Source: QHXW01 sp041486185
Lineage (GTDB): Bacteria; Acidobacteriota; Terriglobia; Bryobacterales; Bryobacteraceae
NCBI GenBank assembly: GCA_041486185.1
Contig: JBGPKX010000338.1
Coordinates: 1-6,182 of the forward strand
Length of the DNA: 6,182 bases
Direction of reading: 5' to 3'
Shown: in pieces, positions 1-6,182 of the stretch
Position numbering within the stretch: position 1 is the stretch's first letter
Layout of the letters: each line of letters opens with the position of its first letter
Position numbers and translations under genes: made by a program
Notes under the pieces: model-generated
Told to the model about the DNA's origin: nothing
Database searches by the model: none
Seen by the model: the letters and a program-made list of their open reading frames with translations, nothing else

Positions 1-346
1 AGCGGCCTGACGGGTGGAGAGCCTTGCGTCGGATGAACCTCCGAACAGGAATTGGCCCGCGCCGTGGTTCGATACAGCAGAAATCCGTATTGCACCCTCC
101 CCGCCCGCCGTCTCTCAACCGTTGGCGAGGGGCGGCGCGGGAGTGTATCGCACGTTTGTTACGGGAACACCTGGGTGCGGACTGCGTTTTGATGACCGAC
201 AACTGTCAACTCGACCCGGGCGCAGGGTCGTTAACTATCGCGCAGTGTTTCACGTTCGGGCACCCGAACGATTCTCTTTAAGGACCCGAAAACTACAGCT
301 CGCCGGATTGATATAATTCAACTCACGATTCGATACTGAAGATCAC
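1..346. other. Stretch without an assignable gene
   Basis: I see no gene I can name here. Two overlapping short plus-strand frames exist (14-316 and 24-281), but neither has a recognisable domain or a good ribosome-binding site. The 14-316 frame carries a phrase near its start, PAPWFDTAEIRIAP, followed by a Gly-rich stretch. This loosely recalls the WFDTxAFxxP...GNAGR segment near the C-terminus of Acidobacteria TonB-dependent receptors, so the stretch may be a degraded receptor remnant. The similarity is weak, it breaks across frames, and no terminal FNHPNF-like motif follows. The right border is where transposase similarity begins. Confidence 0.4.
253..270. terminator. Short perfect hairpin, weak terminator candidate
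   Basis: CGTTCGGG (253-260) and CCCGAACG (263-270) form a perfect 8-bp GC-rich inverted repeat around a 2-nt CA centre. In practice this would fold as a 7-bp stem with a 4-nt loop. On the plus strand it is followed by ATTCTCTTTA, which is only moderately T-rich. It could be a weak rho-independent terminator for something entering from the left, but no gene is identified upstream, so the function is a guess. Confidence 0.25.
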
Positions 347-694
347 CGCTGCACCTCGCGTCCGCGACAGATAGAAATCGATGGTGGCGCCAGTAGAATC
401 CACGGCTCGATACAGATACGTCCACTCGCCAGCCACATGGACGTAGGTCTCATCCGCACGCCACGAACGGCCCGTTAGCTTCAGTTCCCGACGGGTGCGG
501 CGGCTCAATTCTGGGCGAAGCGTTGAACGCAGCGCCAAACCGTGGTGTGGTCGACGCTCAGATTCAATTCGGCCACGAGCGCTTCGAGGTCACGATAACT
601 CAGGGAGAAGCGTAGATACCAACGGACGCAGAGAACAAATGATGGCATCCTCGAAATGTCGTCCTCGGAATAGTGCCGGCCGATTCTTCCGCAT
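347..694 (-). pseudogene. IS6-family DDE transposase, frameshifted and truncated
   Basis: This was a DDE transposase, the enzyme that moves IS6 elements by a copy-in/cointegrate route. It reads in three pieces. From ATG at 694 the first frame gives MRKNRPALFRGRHFEDAIIC, the typical IS6 N-terminus. After one extra T at about 634-635, the second frame gives LCVRWYLRFSLSYRDLEALV and on through LSVDHTTVWRCVQRFA, the helix-turn-helix region. A missing C in the run at 513-515 then shifts back to PELSRR...SWRADETYVHVAGEW...YRAVDSTGATIDFYLS. The first two catalytic Asp are present (WRADE, codon near 452-454; YRAVDS, codon near 398-400). The catalytic Glu and everything after about 347 are missing. 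At roughly 115 of the usual ~230 residues, it cannot be functional. The remainder runs into unrelated sequence and a stop at 323-325. Confidence 0.87.
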
Positions 695-727
695 CTCATC
701 CACGCTACCAAACGTTCAACCCAGCGG

Positions 728-741
728 TTTGCAACACTGCC
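728..741 (-). repeat. IS6-type terminal inverted repeat
   Basis: The plus strand reads TTTGCAACACTGCC, so the minus strand reads GGCAGTGTTGCAAA. This is the outer end of the IS and fixes the junction between mobile-element DNA and host DNA at 741/742. Its mate at the far end is not in the window. The outward-facing TTGCAA (729-734) resembles the -35 hexamer that some IS6 ends supply to neighbouring genes. The sequence 16-18 nt further on is C/G-rich with no -10 box, so I do not call a hybrid promoter. Confidence 0.82.
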
Positions 742-743
742 GG

Positions 744-2192
744 TTGGGGAACCCCCGGCATCACTTGAGCCCGGCGGCAATTGTGGCAGCAGCGCTGATG
801 TGGATCCCCGCATATGCGCAACCTCCAAACGCATTGTTGCCGGAACTGATTTCCCTAAAAACAATACAGCAAGAGGAATTCGAGCCCGCCGTGGGAGAGC
901 AGATCCGCATCGCCTACCAGGAAGCTTTCCGCAACGCCGGAAACGCAGAAGCCGTGGGCCGCCTGGGGATGATCTTGCAATGCTACGGGAAATATGAGCT
1001 GGCGGAGAGATGTTACAGCCGGGCGCGCGGACTCGGGCCAGACACATTTCGGTGGGCGTACTACCTGGGGAACATCGACGCATGGCTGGGGAAAAACCAG
1101 GAAGGCATCAATCACATCCGGGAGGCCTTGAAAATCGACGACAACTATATTCCCGCGCGCGTGCGCCTGGCTCAGTTACTGTTTGAATCGGGGGATACTC
1201 AGCAGAGTATGAGATTGTTCGAGGAATCGATCCGGCGGAATGCTCGCTTTGCGGCCGCCCATCTGGGCATGGGGCGCATTCAGGCCGCGCGCGGGGACTG
1301 GCCCGCGGCGATGGCCTCATATAGACGGGCCTGCGAAATCTTTCCGAATTACGCAGCCCCTCGCTACGCTCTGGCGATGGCATACCGGAAAAGCGGCGAC
1401 GCCGCCAAAGCACGTGAGCAACTCGAGGTTTATGAGCGTTCCAAGGCAGCGCCGCAGCCTTCCGAGGACCCGTTGATGGACGAAGTCAAATCGCTCTACG
1501 CGGGAGGCCTTAGTCACTTCGCGAAGGGGTCTTCGCTGGCGCAGCAGGGCAAGACAAAGGAGGCTACCATGGAGTTCGAATCTGCTTTGCAAGTGAATCC
1601 CCGGCTCATGATGGCGCACGTGAATTTGATAGCCATGTACGGCGATCTCGGCTTGCCGGAGAAGGCCGAGGAGCACTTCCGCGAAGCGATCAGGCTGGAT
1701 CCTGGCTGGGCTGAAGTCTACTATAACTGGGGGTTACTCCTGTCGCGCCAGCGTAGGATTGCGCAGGCGGCCGAGGCGTTCGAGAAAGCCATCGAAGTCA
1801 ACCCAAACTACGCCGATGCGCACGTTGAGTTAGGGCACTTACTGGATGAAACCGCCCGCAGCGTCGAAGCGCAGAAACATTTCCGCCTGGCTCTCGAAAA
1901 CGCGACGGCTAACCGGCAGGCTCACTATTTTTTGGGGCGCAGTTTGATTCGCACCGGGCAATTTGAACAAGCCATCACGCAACTGCTCGAAACCATCCAG
2001 GTGGAAGACGAAAAGACGGCTATCTGCATGCAGACTTTGGCGATCGCGTATCAACGCGCCGGCAATTTAAGGCTAGCTCTTCAGTTCGCGCGCGAGGCGC
2101 GGCAGCGGGCGGTAGCGCGACAAATGGACGCTTTGGCCACGGAGCTCCAGAAAGAAATCGATCGCTTGTCGGCTGAGACCAAAGCTCGATGA
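744..2192 (+). CDS. Exported TPR-repeat protein, start uncertain
   Basis: This is a tetratricopeptide-repeat protein, probably periplasmic or envelope-attached, acting as a protein-protein scaffold; its partner is unknown. From TTG 744 it has 482 residues: a signal peptide with basic n-region (GNPRHH), hydrophobic core (LSPAAIVAAALMWIP) and AYA|Q cleavage site at residues 23-25. A first TPR block covers about 69-232 (W/LG...Y/F...A...A motifs with NP/DP-type turns). A linker follows at about 233-252, then a second block at about 253-462, for example REAIRLDPGWAEVYYNWGLL and KAIEVNPNYADAHVELG. The tail is charged and helical. The open frame reaches back to 495, but everything before 742 is antisense to the IS remnant, so starts at 495, 639 or 642 would add IS-derived residues. 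TTG 744 and TTG 765 are the only host-DNA starts that keep the signal peptide, and neither has a clear Shine-Dalgarno. The native N-terminus may have been lost to the IS. The 3' end overlaps the next gene by 4 nt. Confidence 0.85.
   Translation: MGNPRHHLSPAAIVAAALMWIPAYAQPPNALLPELISLKTIQQEEFEPAVGEQIRIAYQEAFRNAGNAEAVGRLGMILQCYGKYELAERCYSRARGLGPDTFRWAYYLGNIDAWLGKNQEGINHIREALKIDDNYIPARVRLAQLLFESGDTQQSMRLFEESIRRNARFAAAHLGMGRIQAARGDWPAAMASYRRACEIFPNYAAPRYALAMAYRKSGDAAKAREQLEVYERSKAAPQPSEDPLMDEVKSLYAGGLSHFAKGSSLAQQGKTKEATMEFESALQVNPRLMMAHVNLIAMYGDLGLPEKAEEHFREAIRLDPGWAEVYYNWGLLLSRQRRIAQAAEAFEKAIEVNPNYADAHVELGHLLDETARSVEAQKHFRLALENATANRQAHYFLGRSLIRTGQFEQAITQLLETIQVEDEKTAICMQTLAIAYQRAGNLRLALQFAREARQRAVARQMDALATELQKEIDRLSAETKAR
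2189..2192 (+). promoter_or_regulatory. ATGA stop-start overlap (translational coupling)
   Basis: The TPR gene's TGA (2190-2192) overlaps the ATG (2189-2191) of the CRTAC1-like gene. Such overlaps usually mean re-initiation by terminating ribosomes and matched expression. There is no strong Shine-Dalgarno just upstream (sequence GACCAAAGCTCG), which supports dependence of the second gene on translation of the first. Confidence 0.8.
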
Positions 2193-3946
2193 CCCAACGG
2201 TGGCGGGCCGCTGGCGTGTCCTGTGGCGTGGTTGCCGTTCTGGCTATCGCCTGGGTGTCGGTCGTGGGTTCCGCGGCGCGTCCGGCGGAGATGGCCGCTC
2301 TCTTTGAGGATGTTTCGACAACAACCGGGCTCGACTTTCAACACTTTATCGGCGCCACGGGCTCGTACTTCCCACCGGAAATCATGGGGTCCGGCGTGGC
2401 TTTGCTGGACTATGATGGCGACGGAGATCTCGACGTCTATCTGGTGCAAGGCGCCGTCCTCGACAAAACGAAGTCTTTGAAAGATGTTATATTCCCGCCT
2501 CCGGAAAAGCATTGGCCCGGCAACCGGCTCTTCCGAAACGAGTTGATACCGACGGGAAAGCTGCGCTTTGTCGACGTGACCGATGAGGCCGGCGCCGGAG
2601 GACATGGCGCATACGGGATGGGCGTGGCTGTGGGCGATTACGACAATGACGGCAGCCCGGACATCTTCGTCACTAACTTCGGCCGCAACATTCTTTATCA
2701 CAACAACGGCAACGGCACCTTCACCGATGTAACGACTAACGCAGGCCTTGGAGAAGAGTCCTTTTACGCAAGCGCTGCTTTCTTAGACTACGATCGGGAT
2801 GGATATCTTGACTTATTCGTCACGCGCTATAACGCCTTCGCCGTTCAAGGCAATAAGAAGTGTTATAGCTATGCGGGCGGCCGCGAGTACTGCGGACCTG
2901 GCGATTATCCATCACTTTCCTCTAAGCTCTATCACAACGATGGCCACGGCCATTTTCTGGATGTAACGCAGAAGGCGGGAATCGCCGCCTCGGTGGGCAA
3001 TGGGTTGGGAGTTGTCTGCGCGGATTTCAATGGTGACGGCTGGATCGATATTTATGTGGCCAATGACAAAACTCCGAATCACCTTTGGATCAACCAGCAC
3101 GACGGAACCTTCAAAGACATGGCCCTCCTATCCGGCGCCGCTTATAACGGCGATGGCAAGGCCCTTTCCGGAATGGGGGTCACGGCCGGCGATTTCGATT
3201 ATGACGGCGATGAAGATATCTTTGTTACCAACCTTACCGGTGAACCGGATACCTTATATCAAAATGATGGCTCGGGGAATTTTGAGGATGTAACAAACGT
3301 CTACGGCCTGGGTCATACTACTTTCAACTTCACGGGCTTTGGCACGCTTTGGTTTGACTATGACAACGATGGCCGACCGGATCTGTTCGTGACTAATGGA
3401 GAAGTTCGGGTGATCGATTCCCAGCGTGGCAAACCGTTCCCCTATAGCCAGACGCCCCAGCTTTTCCATAACGAAGGCAAGATATTCCGCGAAGTGACGG
3501 CTCAAGCAGGTGCGGTATTTCAACTGCCCGGAGTGGGCCGGGGCGCGGCTTTCGGCGATATCGACAATGACGGCGACATAGACATCGTGGTCTCGAACGC
3601 GAATGGCCCGGCGCGCTTGTTGCTCAACCAGACCGGATCACACAACCACTGGATCTATGCGCGGCTACAAGGAGTGCGCGCTAATCGCGATGCCTATGGC
3701 GCGCGTGTCGTCCTATACCGCAGGGGCCGGCCGCCACTCTGGCGTCGCGTGGCGACCGATGGCAGCTATCTGAGCGCCAGCGATCCACGCGTGCATTTCG
3801 GGCTGGGATCGGATTCCGAGCTGAAGGATGCACCCCTGGAGAAGATCGTCGTGCTCTGGCCTGAGGGTTCCAAAGAGTCTTGGCCCGTGGCCAAGCCGGA
3901 CCAGGTCCTGCGGCTTACTGAAGGGGCCGGTAAGGCCATCCGATAA
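2189..3946 (+). CDS. CRTAC1-like FG-GAP/VCBS protein with ASPIC/UnbV domain
   Basis: This is an exported beta-propeller-type protein of 585 residues, a normal length for bacterial CRTAC1-like proteins. An n-region (MTQRWR) and hydrophobic stretch (about 8-30) form a signal peptide, with cleavage near SAA|RPA. Seven DxDxDGxxD-type calcium-binding loops mark the FG-GAP/VCBS repeats: D74YDGDGDLD, D150YDNDGSPD, D200YDRDGYLD, D279FNGDGWID, D335FDYDGDED, D390YDNDGRPD and D457IDNDGDID. Most are followed by LYHN/LFxN and F.DVT phrases. C225 and C235 (in YCGP) sit in an insertion commonly seen in this family and may pair. Residues about 500-577 are the ASPIC/UnbV domain, with GARVVLY, DGSYLSASDPRVHFGLG and KIVVLWPEGSKESW. 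The biochemical role of bacterial members is not established; calcium-dependent extracytoplasmic binding or adhesion is inferred. It starts inside the TPR gene's stop (ATGA), so the two are translationally coupled and may form one complex. Confidence 0.95.
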   Translation: MTQRWRAAGVSCGVVAVLAIAWVSVVGSAARPAEMAALFEDVSTTTGLDFQHFIGATGSYFPPEIMGSGVALLDYDGDGDLDVYLVQGAVLDKTKSLKDVIFPPPEKHWPGNRLFRNELIPTGKLRFVDVTDEAGAGGHGAYGMGVAVGDYDNDGSPDIFVTNFGRNILYHNNGNGTFTDVTTNAGLGEESFYASAAFLDYDRDGYLDLFVTRYNAFAVQGNKKCYSYAGGREYCGPGDYPSLSSKLYHNDGHGHFLDVTQKAGIAASVGNGLGVVCADFNGDGWIDIYVANDKTPNHLWINQHDGTFKDMALLSGAAYNGDGKALSGMGVTAGDFDYDGDEDIFVTNLTGEPDTLYQNDGSGNFEDVTNVYGLGHTTFNFTGFGTLWFDYDNDGRPDLFVTNGEVRVIDSQRGKPFPYSQTPQLFHNEGKIFREVTAQAGAVFQLPGVGRGAAFGDIDNDGDIDIVVSNANGPARLLLNQTGSHNHWIYARLQGVRANRDAYGARVVLYRRGRPPLWRRVATDGSYLSASDPRVHFGLGSDSELKDAPLEKIVVLWPEGSKESWPVAKPDQVLRLTEGAGKAIR

Positions 3947-3949
3947 TCA
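3944..3949. other. Abutting convergent stop codons
   Basis: TAA of the CRTAC1-like gene (3944-3946, plus) directly touches TGA of the deacetylase-like gene (read on the minus strand from 3949-3947). No intergenic base and no stem-loop plus T-tract is visible around the junction. Transcripts must therefore end inside the opposite gene or rely on Rho or transcriptional collision. Confidence 0.85.
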
Positions 3950-5845
3950 CTGCGCCGGAGCCAGAGTCCAACTGTGAGCGCCCAAGCCCGCTGGAATCTC
4001 AATCGCAACCGGTTCGCTCCCCAGAGCTGCCGTGTTCATTCTCACCGGAGGCTGGCCGTCCACCGCAACGGTCACCGCCCGCACGCTCCTGATCTTTTCC
4101 AACAACGGATCCGCGAGCACCAGCTTCCAGGACGAGGCGTGCTTGCCGAAATACGCGCAGTAGGGATCATCAAACCGAAACTGCAATTGCCAGCTCTCCG
4201 AAGCCGGTGAGTCGATCGCCGCATGCAGAATCCCGATGTATTGGTTCATGCTGACGAAACCCATGTCAATCGGTATCGCCGCCAGCATACGCTCGACAAA
4301 ATCGTGCTGGAGCGAAATGTCCCGGTCGTGAAAGATGATGACCAGCGGCCCATCCGGATGAGAGGGCCAATCTTCCAGGCGCAGGTGGCGGTCATACGCG
4401 TGAGTCTTCCCCGTAGAGATGCCGGCCATGTCGAGCGCCATATCCCAGTCGAGGTAAAAGTAGCGCTCATTGATATCGAAAAGCCCGAAGCCTGCCTGCG
4501 CGGCAACCCGGGCGCTGTGGTTCTGATACGACTTCGACCAGGCGCCGCCTCCGATGATCACCGAGAGCGGACGCGCGCCGAAGTCCTCGCGGAGATAATC
4601 CAGCGAACGCTTCAGGATAAAGAGCTGGGAGAGCGCCGGGGCTTCGGCGCCGCGCCGTGAATCCTCGAATTCCTCGTACCAGCCGCTCGCCGAGGCCTCG
4701 CCCTCCAGGTCCGCCGTCCACCAGGGGCCCGGCGGAGCGTCCAGGTCGGGCTGCATGTGGGTCCACCCGTGGCTCTGGATTTCCAGAACTCCCGCGGCCG
4801 CCGCGACTTTGAGCGCTCGTTGCGTCGACGTGTAATCCTGCAGCACACCGTAGGCGTCTGTAAATTTCTGGCCCCAGGGAGAGATGACCCGGTGAGTCTT
4901 GCGGTCGACAAAGCCGGTGACGACATTGGCCGAGATGACGGCCTTTCTGCGCGCCAGCGGCGGGATCACGTTTTCGCGCATCAGCTCTTCACTGACGGTC
5001 TGGTAGCGCCAATAAGAGAGGAACGACTTGTCGGCCGCGCCCCAGTCATCGCACATCAGCAGAATGCGGTGCGCGTAGTCAACGCCGGGCGTCACGGCGT
5101 ATCCGAGGCTCCACACGATCGAACGAAAGAACAGACTCCGCCAGTAGGGCGAATCACGCAGGGCCGGAAAGTTGGGCGTTGCCATCCAGACGGCGGCGGT
5201 ATCGGGAGTGGGCTGGCGAACCGTCAACAGCGGATGCCGCCCCTGCCGGAGCAGCACCTGCGCGCCTCGCGGCTCCACCCATAGCGGTGCGCCGAACTCC
5301 CCATTGGTGGTCTTCTGCTCTGCGACTTCGCGCGTGATGAAATGCGCTGCCCCGATCTCTAGCGAGTCGGCCGCGCGGTAGTTCTCTTTGAACTTCAGTC
5401 CGAGAATCTGTTCGAGCGCGGGATCCTGAAAACGCGATGCGACGGCCACCAGACTGGTGCCGGCTGCCACGGCGTCCGCCAGCCCCGCCATGTTCTTGTT
5501 CGCGTAGGACGAGGCGTCCGCCAGCCAGACGACCGCGCCATAGCGCACGCGGCCTGAGCGCTCGAATAGATAGCCCGCTCCAAAAGTCTGCTGATCCAGC
5601 CGGAATATATCGAAGGGAACCGACCACGCCTTCAGCAGAGCGGCAACCGGCTGAAACGGGTCCTTGTCGGAAGAGATCACCTGGCTGGCGGGATCGGCCC
5701 ACCGATCCACGACCAGGAGCACGCGATAGGGTTTCAGCGACCACGAGTTACCCGCCGGCGCGCCCGCCGAGGCGCCGAGCGACACGGAAACCGCCAACCA
5801 GAACGACCATCGGTTGAATGCGTGTGCCGCCCGGCGCGCTGTCAC
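3947..5845 (-). CDS. Exported amidotransferase-like/NodB-deacetylase-like protein
   Basis: This protein of 632 residues (from GTG 5845) is predicted to be exported and to hydrolyse a carbohydrate-linked group, but I do not recognise a named family. The n-region (TARRAAHAFNRW) and core (SFWLAVSVSLGASA) form a signal peptide, cleaved near residue 25-30. Residues about 40-250 (YRVLLVVDRW, AVVWLADAS, AAGTSLVAVASRF, AVWMATPNF) resemble a class I glutamine-amidotransferase-like alpha/beta fold without a visible catalytic Cys. Residues about 258-540 carry NodB-type motifs: LLMCDDWG (D266, D267), SHGWTH (H359, H363, giving a D-H-H metal triad with D267), IIGGGAW (430-436), YLDWD (464-468) and IIFHDRD with H506. 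Residues about 551-632 look beta-rich. The open frame extends to ATG 5926, but that overlaps the receptor gene; GTG 5845 lies just after the receptor stop and gives a proper signal peptide. Deacetylase activity is inferred from motifs; the substrate is unknown. Confidence 0.82.
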   Translation of the reverse strand: MTARRAAHAFNRWSFWLAVSVSLGASAGAPAGNSWSLKPYRVLLVVDRWADPASQVISSDKDPFQPVAALLKAWSVPFDIFRLDQQTFGAGYLFERSGRVRYGAVVWLADASSYANKNMAGLADAVAAGTSLVAVASRFQDPALEQILGLKFKENYRAADSLEIGAAHFITREVAEQKTTNGEFGAPLWVEPRGAQVLLRQGRHPLLTVRQPTPDTAAVWMATPNFPALRDSPYWRSLFFRSIVWSLGYAVTPGVDYAHRILLMCDDWGAADKSFLSYWRYQTVSEELMRENVIPPLARRKAVISANVVTGFVDRKTHRVISPWGQKFTDAYGVLQDYTSTQRALKVAAAAGVLEIQSHGWTHMQPDLDAPPGPWWTADLEGEASASGWYEEFEDSRRGAEAPALSQLFILKRSLDYLREDFGARPLSVIIGGGAWSKSYQNHSARVAAQAGFGLFDINERYFYLDWDMALDMAGISTGKTHAYDRHLRLEDWPSHPDGPLVIIFHDRDISLQHDFVERMLAAIPIDMGFVSMNQYIGILHAAIDSPASESWQLQFRFDDPYCAYFGKHASSWKLVLADPLLEKIRSVRAVTVAVDGQPPVRMNTAALGSEPVAIEIPAGLGAHSWTLAPAQ

Positions 5846-5858
5846 CCCGTTACGTCCA

Positions 5859-6080
5859 TCAGAACTCGATGCGTCCGCGCAATTCGACCATCCGCGGTCC
5901 GGCTCTCTCTCCCGCGAAAAATCCATACGTGGAATTGATCACCCCGGCGCCTCCCGGCACCGAAATGTCGCTTGCCGGGAACAGGAAGTTGGGATGATTG
6001 AAGATATTTCCGACCATCCCCATCAGCTCGAAGTGGAGTTTCTCAGTGATCGGGAAGCGCTTGGCAACCGTGACGTTGTG
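5859..6080 (-). CDS. TonB-dependent receptor, C-terminal fragment
   Basis: This is the last ~72 residues of an outer-membrane TonB-dependent receptor of the large carboxypeptidase-regulatory-domain type common in Acidobacteria. These are beta-barrels that import a substrate using TonB energy; the substrate cannot be told from this part. The visible sequence runs NVTVAKRFPITEKLHFELMG, then NIFNHPNFLFPASDISVPGG, then VINSTYGFFAGERAGPRMVE and LRGRIEF with a terminal Phe, the outer-membrane assembly signal. The stop is TGA, read from 5861-5859. The gene is incomplete at its 5' end. The frame stays open to 6182 and has an ATG at 6128, but everything beyond about 6080 is a reverse-complement copy of 5940-6042, so that ATG and the residues before HNVTV are not credible. 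The gene lies 13 nt upstream of the deacetylase-like gene on the same strand, indicating an operon. Confidence 0.88.
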   Translation of the reverse strand, partial: HNVTVAKRFPITEKLHFELMGMVGNIFNHPNFLFPASDISVPGGAGVINSTYGFFAGERAGPRMVELRGRIEF

Positions 6081-6182
6081 AAACTCCACTTCGAGCTGAT
6101 GGGGATGGTCGGAAATATCTTCAATCATCCCAACTTCCTGTTCCCGGCAAGCGACATTTCGGTGCCGGGAGGCGCCGGGGTG
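5940..6182. repeat. Perfect 103-bp inverted repeat ending at the window edge
   Basis: Positions 5940-6042 and 6080-6182 are exact reverse complements (paired positions sum to 12122), separated by a 37-nt loop (6043-6079). I compared the arms base by base and found no mismatch. The left arm is conserved receptor coding sequence (NIFNHPNF to ISVPGGAGV on the minus strand). The right arm ends exactly with the window. A natural element would not be expected to duplicate a piece of a conserved gene perfectly and stop at the sequence end. A fold-back chimera from amplification, library preparation or assembly is the simplest reading. Confidence 0.93.

Larger units (their letters stand above)
347..741 (-). 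mobile_element. IS6-family insertion sequence remnant (3' part missing)
   Basis: On the minus strand this starts with GGCAGTGTTGCAAA (741-728), which matches the IS6-family terminal inverted repeat type GGCACTGTTGCAAA with one difference. The transposase ATG follows 47 nt inside, as in complete IS6 elements. Similarity stops around 347, in the middle of the catalytic domain, so about half of the usual ~800-bp element and the other terminal repeat are missing. No second copy of the repeat was seen in 1-346, so an 8-bp target duplication cannot be tested. The two indels and the truncation make it an old, immobile remnant unless a full-length relative acts on its remaining end. Confidence 0.88.

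Noticed and set aside
729..765. Hybrid promoter with the -35 box TTGCAA supplied by the IS end
   Set aside because: At 16-18 nt spacing the sequence is C/G-rich (about 750-757) with nothing like TATAAT, so a promoter driving the TPR gene is not supported.
505..1083. Minus-strand open frame of 192 residues beginning at 1083
   Set aside because: Only its last ~45 residues (LCVRWYLRF...VQRFAQ) are transposase. The N-terminal part is the antisense shadow of the TPR gene, and the real transposase start is at 694 in another frame.
2081..2701. 206-residue minus-strand open frame across the TPR/CRTAC1 junction
   Set aside because: It is antisense to two well-supported genes and has no recognisable domain. 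Similar long antisense frames at 4757-5284 and 5154-5744 are rejected for the same reason, being products of high-GC codon bias.
2400..3600. Repeated DYDxDGxxD-coding segments as a DNA repeat or CRISPR-like array
   Set aside because: They are irregularly spaced, diverged at the nucleotide level and explained by the FG-GAP/VCBS calcium-loop motifs of the protein.
5846..5926. ATG 5926 as start of the deacetylase-like gene
   Set aside because: It would overlap the receptor's last ~22 codons and put a charged, non-hydrophobic leader before the signal peptide. GTG 5845 fits the gene boundary and the signal peptide.
6081..6128. Receptor N-terminal residues starting from ATG 6128
   Set aside because: These bases are the reverse complement of receptor coding sequence at 5994-6041, so the translation is a by-product of the fold-back.

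Overview
The window looks like a bacterial contig of roughly 58-60% GC (judged by eye). It most likely comes from an Acidobacteriota genome of the Bryobacterales/Solibacter type. That guess rests on gene content: a TPR protein paired with a CRTAC1-like FG-GAP/ASPIC protein, and a TonB-dependent-receptor C-terminus of the style ending in FNxFNHPNF...RxEF. It is an inference, not a marker-gene assignment.

Layout: (1) Positions 1-346 hold no gene I can name, only a short hairpin and weak, degraded receptor-like similarity. (2) Positions 347-741, minus strand, are a decayed IS6-family insertion sequence. One terminal inverted repeat is intact (728-741) and the transposase start is at 694. The transposase is broken by two single-base indels and cut off before its catalytic Glu. 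(3) Positions 744-2192 (+) encode a secreted TPR protein whose reading frame begins at the IS boundary. (4) Positions 2189-3946 (+) encode an exported CRTAC1-like seven-motif VCBS/FG-GAP protein with a C-terminal ASPIC/UnbV domain, joined to the TPR gene by an ATGA overlap. (5) Positions 3947-5845 (-) encode an exported protein with an amidotransferase-like N-terminal region, a NodB-like (polysaccharide deacetylase) metal site and a C-terminal beta-rich tail. (6) Positions 5859-6080 (-) are the C-terminus of a TonB-dependent outer-membrane receptor, 13 nt upstream of gene 5 and probably co-transcribed with it. (7) The last ~243 bases form a perfect 103-bp inverted repeat with a 37-nt loop that runs exactly to the window end. 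This is most likely a fold-back assembly or amplification artefact.

The two gene pairs converge and their stop codons abut at 3944-3949 with no base between them. The plus pair looks like a cell-envelope/periplasmic scaffold-type module. The minus pair looks like outer-membrane uptake plus extracytoplasmic carbohydrate processing. No CRISPR array, tRNA, rRNA or phage module was seen. The points most worth attention are the IS insertion at the TPR gene's N-terminus, the unassigned amidotransferase-like/deacetylase-like fusion, and the terminal fold-back. I did not find a convincing new multi-gene system.
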